Shown here piece by piece: positions 1 to 8,223 of a stretch of 64,000 nt of DNA; the stretch's first letter is position 1, and every line of letters begins with the position of its first letter. Below the pieces are notes generated by a model. That model saw only the letters and a list, made by a program, of their open reading frames with translations, searched no databases and had not been told where the DNA came from. Source of the stretch: Paludisphaera rhizosphaerae (GTDB taxonomy: Bacteria; Planctomycetota; Planctomycetia; Isosphaerales; Isosphaeraceae); the NCBI RefSeq assembly GCF_011065895.1, contig NZ_JAALCR010000001.1:310001-374000 (forward strand), read 5' to 3'. The translations under genes and the position numbers were made by a program.

Positions 1-2
1 TC

Positions 3-692
3 GCGGGCGGCTGGTACTACCACGAGGACGCTCACTTGCGGCCGGACCGGCTCATGAAGGCCTGGCGGGCGAACGTCGAGGCGTCCGGTGGGACCTTCCG
101 CGAGAACTGCGGCTTCCAGGGCTTCATCCGCAAGAACGGCTCGGCCTCTGCCGTGAAGACGACCCAGGGCGAGCTGACGGCCGACGCCTTCGTCATGGCC
201 GCCGGCGCGTGGACGCCGATGCTTGCGGAAGGCCTCGGCTGCAAGGTCCCCATCCAGCCCGGGAAGGGCTACAGCATCACGATGCCCCGGCCGAAGATCT
301 GCCCGAACGTCCCGATGATCTTCCCCGAAACCCGCGTCGCGGTGACCCCGTTCGACTCAGGCTATCGCCTCGGCTCGACGATGGAGTTCGCCGGCTACGA
401 CGAAACGATCGACCCGTCGCGCCTCAAGATCCTCCGCGACGGGGCCGCCCCGTACCTCCAGGAACCCGAGGCCGAGCCCGTTCAGCAAACCTGGTTCGGC
501 TGGCGACCGATGACCTACGACGGCCTGCCGATTATCGACCGCGCCCCGGCGATCAATAACGTCATGATCGCCGCCGGCCACAACATGCTGGGACTCTCGA
601 TGGCCACCGGCACCGGCAAGCTTGTCGCCGAGATGCTCAACGGCGACGAGCCTTTGATCGACCCGAAGCCCTATCGATCGACACGGTTCTAG
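3..692 (+). CDS. DadA-like FAD-dependent oxidoreductase, 3' part
   Basis: This is the C-terminal part of a glycine oxidase/D-amino-acid dehydrogenase-type flavoprotein. The reading frame is open from base 3, so the N-terminal FAD dinucleotide fold lies outside the window. The visible ~229 residues include the substrate-domain beta-sheet and the C-terminal FAD-contacting segment with GWRPMTYDGLPIIDR and AAGHNMLGLSM, which are typical of the DadA/ThiO family. Enzymes of this family oxidatively deaminate D-amino acids (or glycine) and pass electrons to the respiratory chain or to oxygen. The substrate cannot be read from this fragment. A D-serine dehydratase-like enzyme 8 kb away makes D-amino-acid metabolism plausible, but the two are not in one operon. 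Confidence 0.85.
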   Translation, partial: AGGWYYHEDAHLRPDRLMKAWRANVEASGGTFRENCGFQGFIRKNGSASAVKTTQGELTADAFVMAAGAWTPMLAEGLGCKVPIQPGKGYSITMPRPKICPNVPMIFPETRVAVTPFDSGYRLGSTMEFAGYDETIDPSRLKILRDGAAPYLQEPEAEPVQQTWFGWRPMTYDGLPIIDRAPAINNVMIAAGHNMLGLSMATGTGKLVAEMLNGDEPLIDPKPYRSTRF

Positions 693-697
693 CATCA

Positions 698-1159
698 TCA
701 GGTTGATCGCATTTCATCGGTCAGTTCGAGGTATTCCCGACATTCCGCCAGAATGTCGTCCGCATACTCCTTTTGATGTCTCCGATCGTCCTCGTATTCA
801 TAAGCCAGTCCGGCGAAGCCTCGGAGTTCGTCGAGGCTGAGAACCCACCAGTAGACATCGCGGGTGATCCGGCTTGCCCCTTCATACGGTTCGATCTCGC
901 CGACCACGACGGCTCGAGCGATCCGACGGGCCGTTCGACGCCCGGCTTCCTCCGGCGTTGGAATGACGATCCCGAGCTCCTTCACGGCGGCAAGAAACAG
1001 CTTGCGTTGGGTCTCGGCCTCGCACCCGTCCGAACCGGCAAGCCGTCTCAGCATCGGCGAATCGAGGCCCTCCAGAAGGGCCTCGATTCCGATCTTCCAT
1101 AGGTCGTTGTCATCCAGGAGGCAGAGTGCATGGGAGTCCAAATCCTGGTTCAAAGCCAT
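698..1159 (-). CDS. hypothetical protein, 153 aa
   Basis: No family was recognised. The protein is acidic and largely helical, with several Tyr/Trp/Asp-rich stretches in the second half, and shows no signal peptide or membrane segment. The ATG at 1159 is preferred over an upstream TTG at 1171 because a GGAGGTG ribosome-binding site lies just upstream of it. It begins 19 bp downstream of the methyltransferase gene on the same strand, so the two are probably co-transcribed. Confidence 0.6.
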   Translation of the reverse strand: MALNQDLDSHALCLLDDNDLWKIGIEALLEGLDSPMLRRLAGSDGCEAETQRKLFLAAVKELGIVIPTPEEAGRRTARRIARAVVVGEIEPYEGASRITRDVYWWVLSLDELRGFAGLAYEYEDDRRHQKEYADDILAECREYLELTDEMRST

Positions 1160-1178
1160 CACCACCTCCAACTCACTC

Positions 1179-1952
1179 TCACGGCCTGCGCCCCACCATC
1201 ACCACGATCGGGAACGTGAACCAGATCTCCCCATCGATTACACGGGCGTTCACGCCGAGGCGGTCGACGCCCAGGTCCGCGCGGAAGATGCGGCGGACCT
1301 CGTCGTCAGCGCCCGGCTCGGGGTCGGAGGCTTGCAGCAGGTCGTCGAGCTTGACGTCGAGGCCGTAGAACTTCGGGGCCTCCATCGCTAATCCAGCCGA
1401 TTCGTAAAGGGCGGCGAAGTCGTCGAGGCTCAGCGCCTTCGTGTGCGAAGGGTCGCGCAGCTTCTCGACGGCGTCGTAGGCGGCCCCCTGCTTGGGGTCC
1501 TGCGAATAGACGTCGACGACGACGACTCGACCGCCAGGGCGACAGACCCGAGCCATCTCTCGCAGTACGTCCGAGGGCTCCAACAGGTGGTGGAAGGCGT
1601 ATCGCGAGAAGACGACCGTGAACGCGGCGTCCTCGAAAGGGAGCCTGGAGACGTCCGAGACCCTCCAGTCGACGTTCGCCAGCCCCCTCGAAGCCTGGAG
1701 CTTGCGGGCCTGGTCGATCATGCCGGGGGTGATGTCGACGCCCGTGACGCGCTTCGCGTACCTGGCGAAATCGCAGGCGACGAGCCCGGGGCCGCAGGCG
1801 ACATCGAGGACCACGTCCTCCGGGCCAATCCCGGCGGCCTCGCGGACGAGTCGCATGGCGTCCTCGTCGGAGTGGGGCGCGTAGGCCGCGAACGGCTCGG
1901 CCTGGGCGGTGAACTGCTCCACGATCAACTGATTCTGGCGGTCGTGATCCAT
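1179..1952 (-). CDS. class I SAM-dependent methyltransferase
   Basis: This 257-residue protein has the Rossmann-type methyltransferase fold. Motif I (VLDVACGPGLVA, about residues 49-60) binds SAM. An acidic loop (GVDITPGMIDQA) follows at about 70-81, then motif II/III around FSRYAFHHL and RPGGRVVVVD near residues 115-150. The layout resembles UbiE/MenG-like or small-molecule C/O-methyltransferases, but the substrate is not determinable. The ATG at 1952 is preceded by AAGGA with about 8 nt spacing. The downstream hypothetical gene follows closely on the same strand. Confidence 0.85.
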   Translation of the reverse strand: MDHDRQNQLIVEQFTAQAEPFAAYAPHSDEDAMRLVREAAGIGPEDVVLDVACGPGLVACDFARYAKRVTGVDITPGMIDQARKLQASRGLANVDWRVSDVSRLPFEDAAFTVVFSRYAFHHLLEPSDVLREMARVCRPGGRVVVVDVYSQDPKQGAAYDAVEKLRDPSHTKALSLDDFAALYESAGLAMEAPKFYGLDVKLDDLLQASDPEPGADDEVRRIFRADLGVDRLGVNARVIDGEIWFTFPIVVMVGRRP

Positions 1953-2040
1953 CGTCGGTCCTTGGCGGTGGGAGAGTCCGGGGATTCAATTCCCCGGTGG
2001 AGGAACCAGGAAGACCGAAGCCGAGCACGTCAGGTTCGCC

Positions 2041-2529
2041 TCACTCCGACCGCGCCTTCGCGATCGACGCGACCCGAGCATCGACGGCCCGGATGTAGCC
2101 TGCCGGAGCGAGAAACACCTGAACGCCCCGAATGCCCGCCGAGACGGAGATCACATCGAACAACTCGGCCGTTTCCTCAAGGTAGACGGGATACGCCTTC
2201 TTGCAGGCCATCGCCGTGACGCCGCCCCGGATGTAGCCGGTGAGCGGCTCAACCTCCTTGAGCGGCACCGTATCGACCTTCTTGTCGCCTGTCGCCTTGG
2301 CGATCGCCTTCAGGTCCAACTCGCAGTCCGCCGGGACGACCGCCAGGCAGACGCCGTGCTTGTCGCCCCGGACGACCAGCGTCTTGAAGACCTGCTCCGG
2401 AGGCAGGCCGACCTTTCGGGCGACCGACTCAGCCACGAGATCGTCGGGGTCGACCTCGTAGTCCCGTAGCTCGTAGGGAATTCCCAGCCGGTCCAACAGG
2501 CGCACGGCGTTAGTCTTCGCGATCGCCAC
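2041..2529 (-). CDS. ybaK: YbaK/EbsC-family Cys-tRNA(Pro) deacylase
   Basis: This is a 162-residue protein of the YbaK/ProX superfamily. These are free-standing trans-editing enzymes that hydrolyse Cys-tRNA(Pro) mischarged by prolyl-tRNA synthetase. The conserved Lys region (QVFKTLVV, about residues 46-53) and the GGVTAMACKK and AGIRGVQVFLAP segments match the family over its full usual length. The start is a GTG at 2529 with a GGAGGAG ribosome-binding site upstream. It is a single cytoplasmic domain. Confidence 0.88.
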   Translation of the reverse strand: MAIAKTNAVRLLDRLGIPYELRDYEVDPDDLVAESVARKVGLPPEQVFKTLVVRGDKHGVCLAVVPADCELDLKAIAKATGDKKVDTVPLKEVEPLTGYIRGGVTAMACKKAYPVYLEETAELFDVISVSAGIRGVQVFLAPAGYIRAVDARVASIAKARSE

Positions 2530-2605
2530 CCCGATCTCCTCCGCGTCCCAATACTCTCTGGAATCCAGTTCCGAGAGCTTAACGGAGGGGACGCTCGGCG
2601 ACCAC

Positions 2606-3376
2606 TCAAGGACCTCGGCGCGACCGCCGGGCTTCGCGTTCGGCCTTGAAGCGTTCCAGGTCGGCCAGAACTTCGGGGTCGAAATCGAGGGAAGTGAACG
2701 GCTTCACCTCGGCTGAATCGACCTCGGGGAGTTCGAGCCGAGGCGTCGGCCTGGGAAACTGCGCGGCGCGGGCCTCGGCGACCTCGCCGTCGTTGATCTC
2801 GGTGGGGGCGACCTCGGCGGGAGCCTCGCCAAGACCATTATGGCGGATGTGCTCGACAAACCGTCGAACGGCCGGCGACTCCCAGATCTTGGGCGCTGGT
2901 TCGTACTTGCGGTTCCACTCGAGCGCTTTTGAGTCGGTGGTCATCTTGCCGACCCACTCGAATCGCGTGTCAAGGTCCGCGGCGTACTTTTGAACCCCGG
3001 CCGCCAGGAAGGCCGCCGCCAGCACACCCTTGGCACTTCCCAGCAAGAAGCCGGCGAATTGGTTGTCGCGACGGGCCTCCGTCTTTCCCGAGGCGTCCGG
3101 ACGTCGAGCCAGCTTGATGAGCAGGGTTGTTACGCCCACCAGCACGATGTACGACGCGGCTGCCGATCCCCACCAGAGGATTCTATCCATCAGGGCGGGA
3201 TCGACCTTCGGCAGTCGAGACAGCACGTATGGGCGGGCCTGGTCGCGCACAGGGTCGGCCAGGTAGAAGCAGGCTATAAAACCCGCGATCCGAACGGCCT
3301 GGCTGACGAAACCACGCAGCCAACCGCGGATCGCGGCGATCAGGACCACCGCCCCCAAGGCCAGGTCCACCCCCAT
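2606..3376 (-). CDS. CvpA-family membrane protein with C-terminal tail
   Basis: CvpA-domain proteins are inner-membrane proteins named for colicin V production in E. coli; elsewhere their role is poorly defined. From the chosen ATG at 3376, four hydrophobic helices are visible: a first LALGAVVLIAAIRGW segment, a second VRIAGFIACFYLAD, a third ASYIVLVGVTTLLIKLA and a fourth GVLAAAFLAAGV. A hydrophilic, Pro/Glu-rich tail of roughly 110 residues follows and probably lies in the cytoplasm. A near-perfect CAGGAGGTG ribosome-binding site precedes 3376, which argues against the longer start at 3448. Confidence 0.75.
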   Translation of the reverse strand: MGVDLALGAVVLIAAIRGWLRGFVSQAVRIAGFIACFYLADPVRDQARPYVLSRLPKVDPALMDRILWWGSAAASYIVLVGVTTLLIKLARRPDASGKTEARRDNQFAGFLLGSAKGVLAAAFLAAGVQKYAADLDTRFEWVGKMTTDSKALEWNRKYEPAPKIWESPAVRRFVEHIRHNGLGEAPAEVAPTEINDGEVAEARAAQFPRPTPRLELPEVDSAEVKPFTSLDFDPEVLADLERFKAEREARRSRRGP

Positions 3377-3551
3377 AACCACCTCCTGAACCAAGCGCGG
3401 CGAAAACCGTCCGAGAAGGTATTCGCCGGCGGCGGCCCAATCTTGCATCCCCGGTGAACATCGCGAGCCGTGTCGGCTCTCATCGGTCGGGGCGAGGCGG
3501 AACTTGAGGAAATCGGGAAAAGGGACGGCGGCTCTTCGACTCAGGCCATTG

Positions 3552-4388
3552 TTAGTAGCCGAGCCCCTTCAAGTAGGCGACGCTGCGGGAGATCCGACGC
3601 TGACGTTCCTCCAGGCCAGGCTCCGGCTCGCCGCCGATCCCCTCGATCTCGATCGTATAGGCGCCCTTGTAGCCGACGCCGTCCAGAATCGAGCCGACGC
3701 GCGAGAAATCGACCGCGCCGCCGTCGCCGACCGCCGGGAAGTACCAGTCTTCGAAACCGCCTCGGTTGTCCTTCACATGGACGTTCCGGACCAGTTCCTT
3801 GACCTTCTCCAGCTCATCGCAGGGGTCGACGCCCGCGTTATAGTAGGCGATGTTCCCGGTGTCGAAGTTGAGCAGGACATGGGGGTGCCGGACTTCCTCC
3901 ATCAGCGCGAGCATCGCCGCGGCGTTCTCGGTCGGCCCCTTATGGGTTTCCAGGGCCAGGGTGATCCCGACCTCAGACGCGGCGTCCCCCAGGTGACGGA
4001 GGGCCTTCACGACGGTTTGCCGTTGCTCGGCGTCCGCGGGTTGGCCGGCGCCCGTGACGCAGATCGGGACGTTGAACCAGCGGGCGGCGAATCGGATCCG
4101 GCGTTCGGTGATCGCCACGCCTTCCTCGGTGCGGATGTCCGCCCCGCCGACGTTGCAGCCGCTGATCTTCACCTGATGCTCGGCCAGCAGGTCGACGAAC
4201 GCCTGGGCGGTGGCGTCGTCGGCCTTCTCGGTAACCACGGCCGATTCGGGGATCACCAGCCCGCCGAGGTTGTGCCCGCGCAGGGCCAGTTCCAGGTGGT
4301 TGATCCCCGCCTCGCGAATCATTCGCGCCGCGGTGCGGACGCCGTCGGGGCCGTAGCAGTTGGTAAAGCAGCTCAGAATACGGGCCAT
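3552..4388 (-). CDS. sugar phosphate isomerase/epimerase-type TIM barrel
   Basis: A 278-residue xylose-isomerase-like TIM barrel (AP endonuclease 2 superfamily). Metal-ligand-type residues appear at strand ends: Glu in ALETHKGPTEN, Asp in NFDTGN, His in VRNVHVKD and Glu in YTIEIEG. Such proteins isomerise or epimerise sugars, inositols or hydroxypyruvate; the substrate here is unknown. The start is the ATG at 4388, two bases after the stop codon of the RNase D gene, which implies translational coupling. A longer reading frame upstream only overlaps rnd and is low-complexity. Confidence 0.82.
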   Translation of the reverse strand: MARILSCFTNCYGPDGVRTAARMIREAGINHLELALRGHNLGGLVIPESAVVTEKADDATAQAFVDLLAEHQVKISGCNVGGADIRTEEGVAITERRIRFAARWFNVPICVTGAGQPADAEQRQTVVKALRHLGDAASEVGITLALETHKGPTENAAAMLALMEEVRHPHVLLNFDTGNIAYYNAGVDPCDELEKVKELVRNVHVKDNRGGFEDWYFPAVGDGGAVDFSRVGSILDGVGYKGAYTIEIEGIGGEPEPGLEERQRRISRSVAYLKGLGY

Positions 4389-4390
4389 CG

Positions 4391-5599
4391 TCAAGGCTTC
4401 TCCTCGGCCTGGATCGGTTCCAGGGCCACGGGGAACTCGCTTTCGGGATCGACGACCCGGAGGGCCGTTCGGCCGTCCAGGACGTCCAGCAACAGGCGGC
4501 CGCACAACTCCCCGCGCCAGCCGCGGGCCAGTTCAGGACGGCCCCCTTCCGGGCAGCCGTCGAGCCGCCAGCGGATGAGTCGTTTGAGGTCGGAGTTGGT
4601 GGCGACGAGCGATCCGGCTACCCGATTCTCCAGGCAGCATTGGGCCAGCGCCGCTGCCAATAGGTTGGCGACCGTCGAAGCCCCCGGCGCGTCGTCGTGG
4701 CGGGGAGCCGGCTCGGGCAGCTGTTCGTCCGGTACGGCGCGGGCGGCCGCGATGGCAGCCAGGATATCGTCGGCTCGATTGATGAGCCCAGGCCGGTTGA
4801 AATCGCGAAGGGCTTCAAGGTCGCGACGGTTCCCAGGCATCCGCTTGGCGATGGCCACGACAAGGTCGTCGCGCATCACCTGGCGCATCGGGCGATTTTG
4901 CCGTCGGGCTTCGTTCTCGCGCCAGTGCGAGAGCTGACGTGCGGCTTCGAGGGCTCGACGGTTGAGATGCTGCAGCCCGGGAAGTCGACGCCAACGGTCC
5001 TCATCCGCACGCTGCTCGATCGCGTCCAGATAGTCCTGGAACTCGTCCTCCGCCCACGAGGACCGGCCCAGTCGCTCAAGCTCGGCCCCTAAACGGTCTC
5101 GAAGCTCGAGCAGGTAACGGACGTCGTCCAGCGCGTATCGCACCTGGGCCTGGCTGAGAGGGCGGCGCCTCCAGTCGGTGCGGGTCTCGCTCCCGGAGAT
5201 GGTTACGCGAAGCAACTGGCCGACCAGGTTCGTGTGTGAAAGAGGGTAGCTGTAGCCGACCAGGCCGGCGGCGAGCTGGACGTCGAAAACCCGCTCGGGG
5301 AGTTCGCCGGTCCGCATCAGGCAGATCCGCATGTCCTCGCCGGCGGCGTGCATCACGACCTCGATCGCCGGGTCGAGGACGACTTCCCAGAAGGGCGTAA
5401 GATCGCCCACGGCCAGGGGATCGACGACGGCGAGCCGCTGCGACGTCGCCACCTGGATCAGGCAGAGAACCGGCTCGAAGGTGTCTTCCGACACGAACTC
5501 GGTGTCGAAGCCGAATCGGCCTTCGCCACGGACGTGCTCAATCAGTTCGAGCAGCCCGGCCGCCGTCGCGACGAGGCTCTCTTGGCGGGGGTCAGGCAT
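4391..5599 (-). CDS. rnd: ribonuclease D
   Basis: A 402-residue 3'-5' exoribonuclease of the DEDDy class that trims tRNA and other stable RNA precursors. ExoI is FGFDTEF (Asp and Glu, about residues 33-39), ExoII includes HAAGEDMRI (Asp), and ExoIII is YALDDVRYL (Tyr/Asp). An HRDC-type helical region follows at about residues 210-290. It overlaps the upstream alpha/beta hydrolase gene by 8 bp and is coupled to the downstream isomerase, so hydrolase, rnd and isomerase form one transcription unit. Confidence 0.9.
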   Translation of the reverse strand: MPDPRQESLVATAAGLLELIEHVRGEGRFGFDTEFVSEDTFEPVLCLIQVATSQRLAVVDPLAVGDLTPFWEVVLDPAIEVVMHAAGEDMRICLMRTGELPERVFDVQLAAGLVGYSYPLSHTNLVGQLLRVTISGSETRTDWRRRPLSQAQVRYALDDVRYLLELRDRLGAELERLGRSSWAEDEFQDYLDAIEQRADEDRWRRLPGLQHLNRRALEAARQLSHWRENEARRQNRPMRQVMRDDLVVAIAKRMPGNRRDLEALRDFNRPGLINRADDILAAIAAARAVPDEQLPEPAPRHDDAPGASTVANLLAAALAQCCLENRVAGSLVATNSDLKRLIRWRLDGCPEGGRPELARGWRGELCGRLLLDVLDGRTALRVVDPESEFPVALEPIQAEEKP

Positions 5600-6377
5600 G
5601 GGGATGGACGTCTTTCAAGAAAGCGAGGACGACGGCGTTGAACGCTTCGGGATCCTCATAGGGGGCGAGGTGGCCGGCGTGGGGGATGATCGCCAGTTGG
5701 CTGTTCGGGAGGGCCTCCGCAATTGCGCGGGCTTCCTCGGGAGGCGAAACGACGTCCTCCTGGCCCACGACGACCAACGTCGGTGCGATAATCTCCCCCA
5801 GTCGGTCTCGACGGTCGGGACGGCGGGCCATGCCGAGCAATGCTCCGATGACTCCCGAGGCCGAGGTCCGTTCCATCACTTCTTGCATCGCCGAGACGAG
5901 CCCAGGCCGATTCTGCAAGGTTGTACGGGCGAAGAGGCGTGGGATCATCGTCTCGACGACCGTCGCCGTACGGCCTTCCCTGGAAACGCTCTGCGCCGTT
6001 TCCTCACGAAGACGAGCAGCCTCCGGCGCGTCGGCCGCGGCGCGGGTGTCAGCCAGAATCAGGCCGCGAAGCCGGTTGGGATGCTTGAGCGCGAAGGCCA
6101 GTGCCACATAACCACCCATCGAAAGCCCGCCGAGGACGACCGGTTCGACGATCCCCAGACCGTCGAGCAACTCGGCGACGTCGTCGGCCATCTGATCCAT
6201 CGTGTAGGTCCCGTCCGGCGCTGGAGACTCGCCGTGGCCTCGAAGATCCGGCGCGACGACCCGATGACTCGCGGACAGCGCGTGCACCTGAGCGTCCCAC
6301 ATCGCCCTGCTGAGCGGGAAACCGTGCAGCAACACGACGACCGGACCGGTCCCCTGATCGGTGTAAGCCAGCAGCAT
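5592..6377 (-). CDS. alpha/beta hydrolase
   Basis: A 261-residue single-domain alpha/beta hydrolase. Visible parts are the oxyanion region HGFPLS (about 18-23), the nucleophile elbow GGLSMGGY (Ser near residue 92), the acid in VVGQEDVVSP and the catalytic His in HAGHLAPYED. The family includes esterases, lactonases and haloperoxidase-like enzymes such as 3-oxoadipate enol-lactonase; the substrate is not determined. The ATG at 6377 has AAGGGG upstream. Two longer in-frame starts exist (to 6428), but the extra residues look non-conserved. Confidence 0.85.
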   Translation of the reverse strand: MLLAYTDQGTGPVVVLLHGFPLSRAMWDAQVHALSASHRVVAPDLRGHGESPAPDGTYTMDQMADDVAELLDGLGIVEPVVLGGLSMGGYVALAFALKHPNRLRGLILADTRAAADAPEAARLREETAQSVSREGRTATVVETMIPRLFARTTLQNRPGLVSAMQEVMERTSASGVIGALLGMARRPDRRDRLGEIIAPTLVVVGQEDVVSPPEEARAIAEALPNSQLAIIPHAGHLAPYEDPEAFNAVVLAFLKDVHPHA

Positions 6378-6576
6378 GGCCGCCCCTTCGCGAAGGTCAG
6401 CGCGACGTCCCGAACCCCCAGCGTGCACGCCATTCTAATCGACCAGTCCGCGCAACGCGAGCGGCCTGCCGACGCCCTCCGTGACGCTGGCGACGGTCGA
6501 CGGATCCGCTAGAATGAAACGCCGCGGCGGCCGAAGCTCGTTCTGGCCGCCGATCCCTCCACTGCAGGATCGTCCC

Positions 6577-6900
6577 ATGCCGACCCCGAACGAACTCTAC
6601 GACCAGGCCGCCGACCTTCGCGACGCCGGCGACAAGGTGGGCGCCGTAGCCAAGCTGGAAGAGGCCGTGGCGGCCGATCCGGCCTTCGCCATCGGCCACG
6701 GAATGCTCGCCAAGCTGTACGTCGACCTCGCCGAAGCCGACAAGGCCATCAGCCACGCCCAGAAGGTCGTCGAACTGGAACCCGACGACCCGTTCAGCTA
6801 TACGGCGCTCTCAGTGATCTACGTTCGCTGCGGAAAGATCCCCGAGGCTGAACACGCCAAGGCGATGGCCTGGCAAAAGCAGCACGGGTTCGAGGACTGA
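6577..6900 (+). CDS. small TPR-repeat protein
   Basis: A 107-residue protein made almost entirely of tetratricopeptide-type helical hairpins (about residues 3-36, 37-70 and 71-100), with repeated A/G/Y/F positions such as AIGHGMLAKLYVDLAEADKA and SYTALSVIYVRCGK. TPR proteins act as protein-binding scaffolds, and the partner is unknown. The ATG at 6577 is preferred to 6481 because the TPR pattern starts right after it. It is transcribed divergently from the hydrolase-rnd unit across about 200 bp. Confidence 0.8.
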   Translation: MPTPNELYDQAADLRDAGDKVGAVAKLEEAVAADPAFAIGHGMLAKLYVDLAEADKAISHAQKVVELEPDDPFSYTALSVIYVRCGKIPEAEHAKAMAWQKQHGFED

Positions 6901-6924
6901 AATCGCCCGCCCCGGAGACGCCCC

Positions 6925-8223
6925 ATGCGCCGCGCCTTGCTCGCCGTTTTCCTGATCGCTCAGCCGCTCGCCGCCCGCTCAGCCGAGCCGCCACGGCTTG
7001 ACGCCCACCGCGACGAATTGCTCGCGCTGTATACCGACCTGCATTTGCATCCAGAACTCTCCATGCAGGAGGCTCGGACCTCCGCCCGGATCGCCGAGGA
7101 GTTGCAGAAGCTCGGCGCGAAAGTGACGACGGGGGTCGGCAAGTTCGGAGTGGTGGGGGTTTTGGAGAACGGCTCCGGGCCGGTCGTCCTGATTCGGACC
7201 GATATGGACGCGCTGCCGGTCGTCGAGGAGACGGGCCTGCCGTACGCGAGCAAGGCGAAGGGGATCGATCCTTCCGGCCGCGAGGTGGGGGTGATGCACG
7301 CCTGCGGCCACGACGTTCACATGACCAGCTTCGTCGCCACGGCGACCTGGCTGGCCGAGCACAAAGATCGTTGGAAAGGGACCGTCGTCCTGGTCGCCCA
7401 ACCGGCCGAGGAGCGAATCCAGGGGGCGAAAGCCATGTTCGCCGACGGTCTATACACTCGTTTTCCCAAACCCGACTTCGCCCTCGCCCTGCACTGCAAG
7501 GCGGACGGGGCGGTGGGCGACGTCTATTTCCGACCGGGCCCGATGCTGGCCAACTCGACGTCGCTCGACGTCGTCATCCGGGGCCGGGGAGGCCACGGCT
7601 CCGCGCCCGACAAGTCGATCGACCCCATCGCCCTGGCCGCGCTGGCTGTGATCGATTTCCAGACGATCGTCAGCCGCGAAGTCTCGCCCCTCGATCCAGC
7701 CGTCGTCACCGTGGGGTCGATCCACGGCGGGACGAAGCACAACATCATCCCGGACGAGGTCAAGCTGGAGTTGACGCTGCGAGCCTACAAGGAGCCGGTT
7801 CGGCTGCACCTCATCGAAGGCGTCGAACGACGCGCGAAGGCTCTGGCCGCGGCGCATCGAGCGCCTGAGCCGTCCGTATCGGTCATCGAATTCACTCCGG
7901 CGACCATGAACGACCCCGGACTGGTGGAACGGGTCTCTCCGCTCCTGAAAAACGCCCTCGGCGACGAGCACGTCATCGTCGCCGACCCTGTCATGGGCGC
8001 TGAGGACTTCGCCCTCTTCGCCCAGGACGGCGTGCCGATCATGATGTTCTGGATCGGCACGGTTCCGCGGGAGCGGATCGAAGCCGCGAGGGCTGGCGGC
8101 TCCCCCCTGCCCGGCCTGCACTCGAACCGATACTACCCCGAGGCCGAGTCCAGCGTCGCCGTGGGTGTTCGTGCCATGACGTCGGCCGTGGTCGGTCTGC
8201 TGCCGCCCGGGGGGAAGCCATGA
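6925..8223 (+). CDS. M20-family amidohydrolase (hippurate hydrolase/IAA-aminoacid hydrolase-like), exported
   Basis: A 432-residue metallo-amidohydrolase with an N-terminal signal peptide (charged start, hydrophobic core LLAVFLIAQPLA, cleavage likely near ARSAEP). Metal-binding motifs are present: VLIRTDMDALPV (Asp), HACGHDVHMT (His-x-His region) and QPAEE (catalytic and metal Glu). The dimerisation domain lies at about 205-310 (GRGGHGSAP) and a C-terminal His is in GLHSNRYYPE. The family hydrolyses N-acyl amino acids. The stop overlaps the start of the next gene (ATGA), so the two products are probably made together. Confidence 0.88.
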   Translation: MRRALLAVFLIAQPLAARSAEPPRLDAHRDELLALYTDLHLHPELSMQEARTSARIAEELQKLGAKVTTGVGKFGVVGVLENGSGPVVLIRTDMDALPVVEETGLPYASKAKGIDPSGREVGVMHACGHDVHMTSFVATATWLAEHKDRWKGTVVLVAQPAEERIQGAKAMFADGLYTRFPKPDFALALHCKADGAVGDVYFRPGPMLANSTSLDVVIRGRGGHGSAPDKSIDPIALAALAVIDFQTIVSREVSPLDPAVVTVGSIHGGTKHNIIPDEVKLELTLRAYKEPVRLHLIEGVERRAKALAAAHRAPEPSVSVIEFTPATMNDPGLVERVSPLLKNALGDEHVIVADPVMGAEDFALFAQDGVPIMMFWIGTVPRERIEAARAGGSPLPGLHSNRYYPEAESSVAVGVRAMTSAVVGLLPPGGKP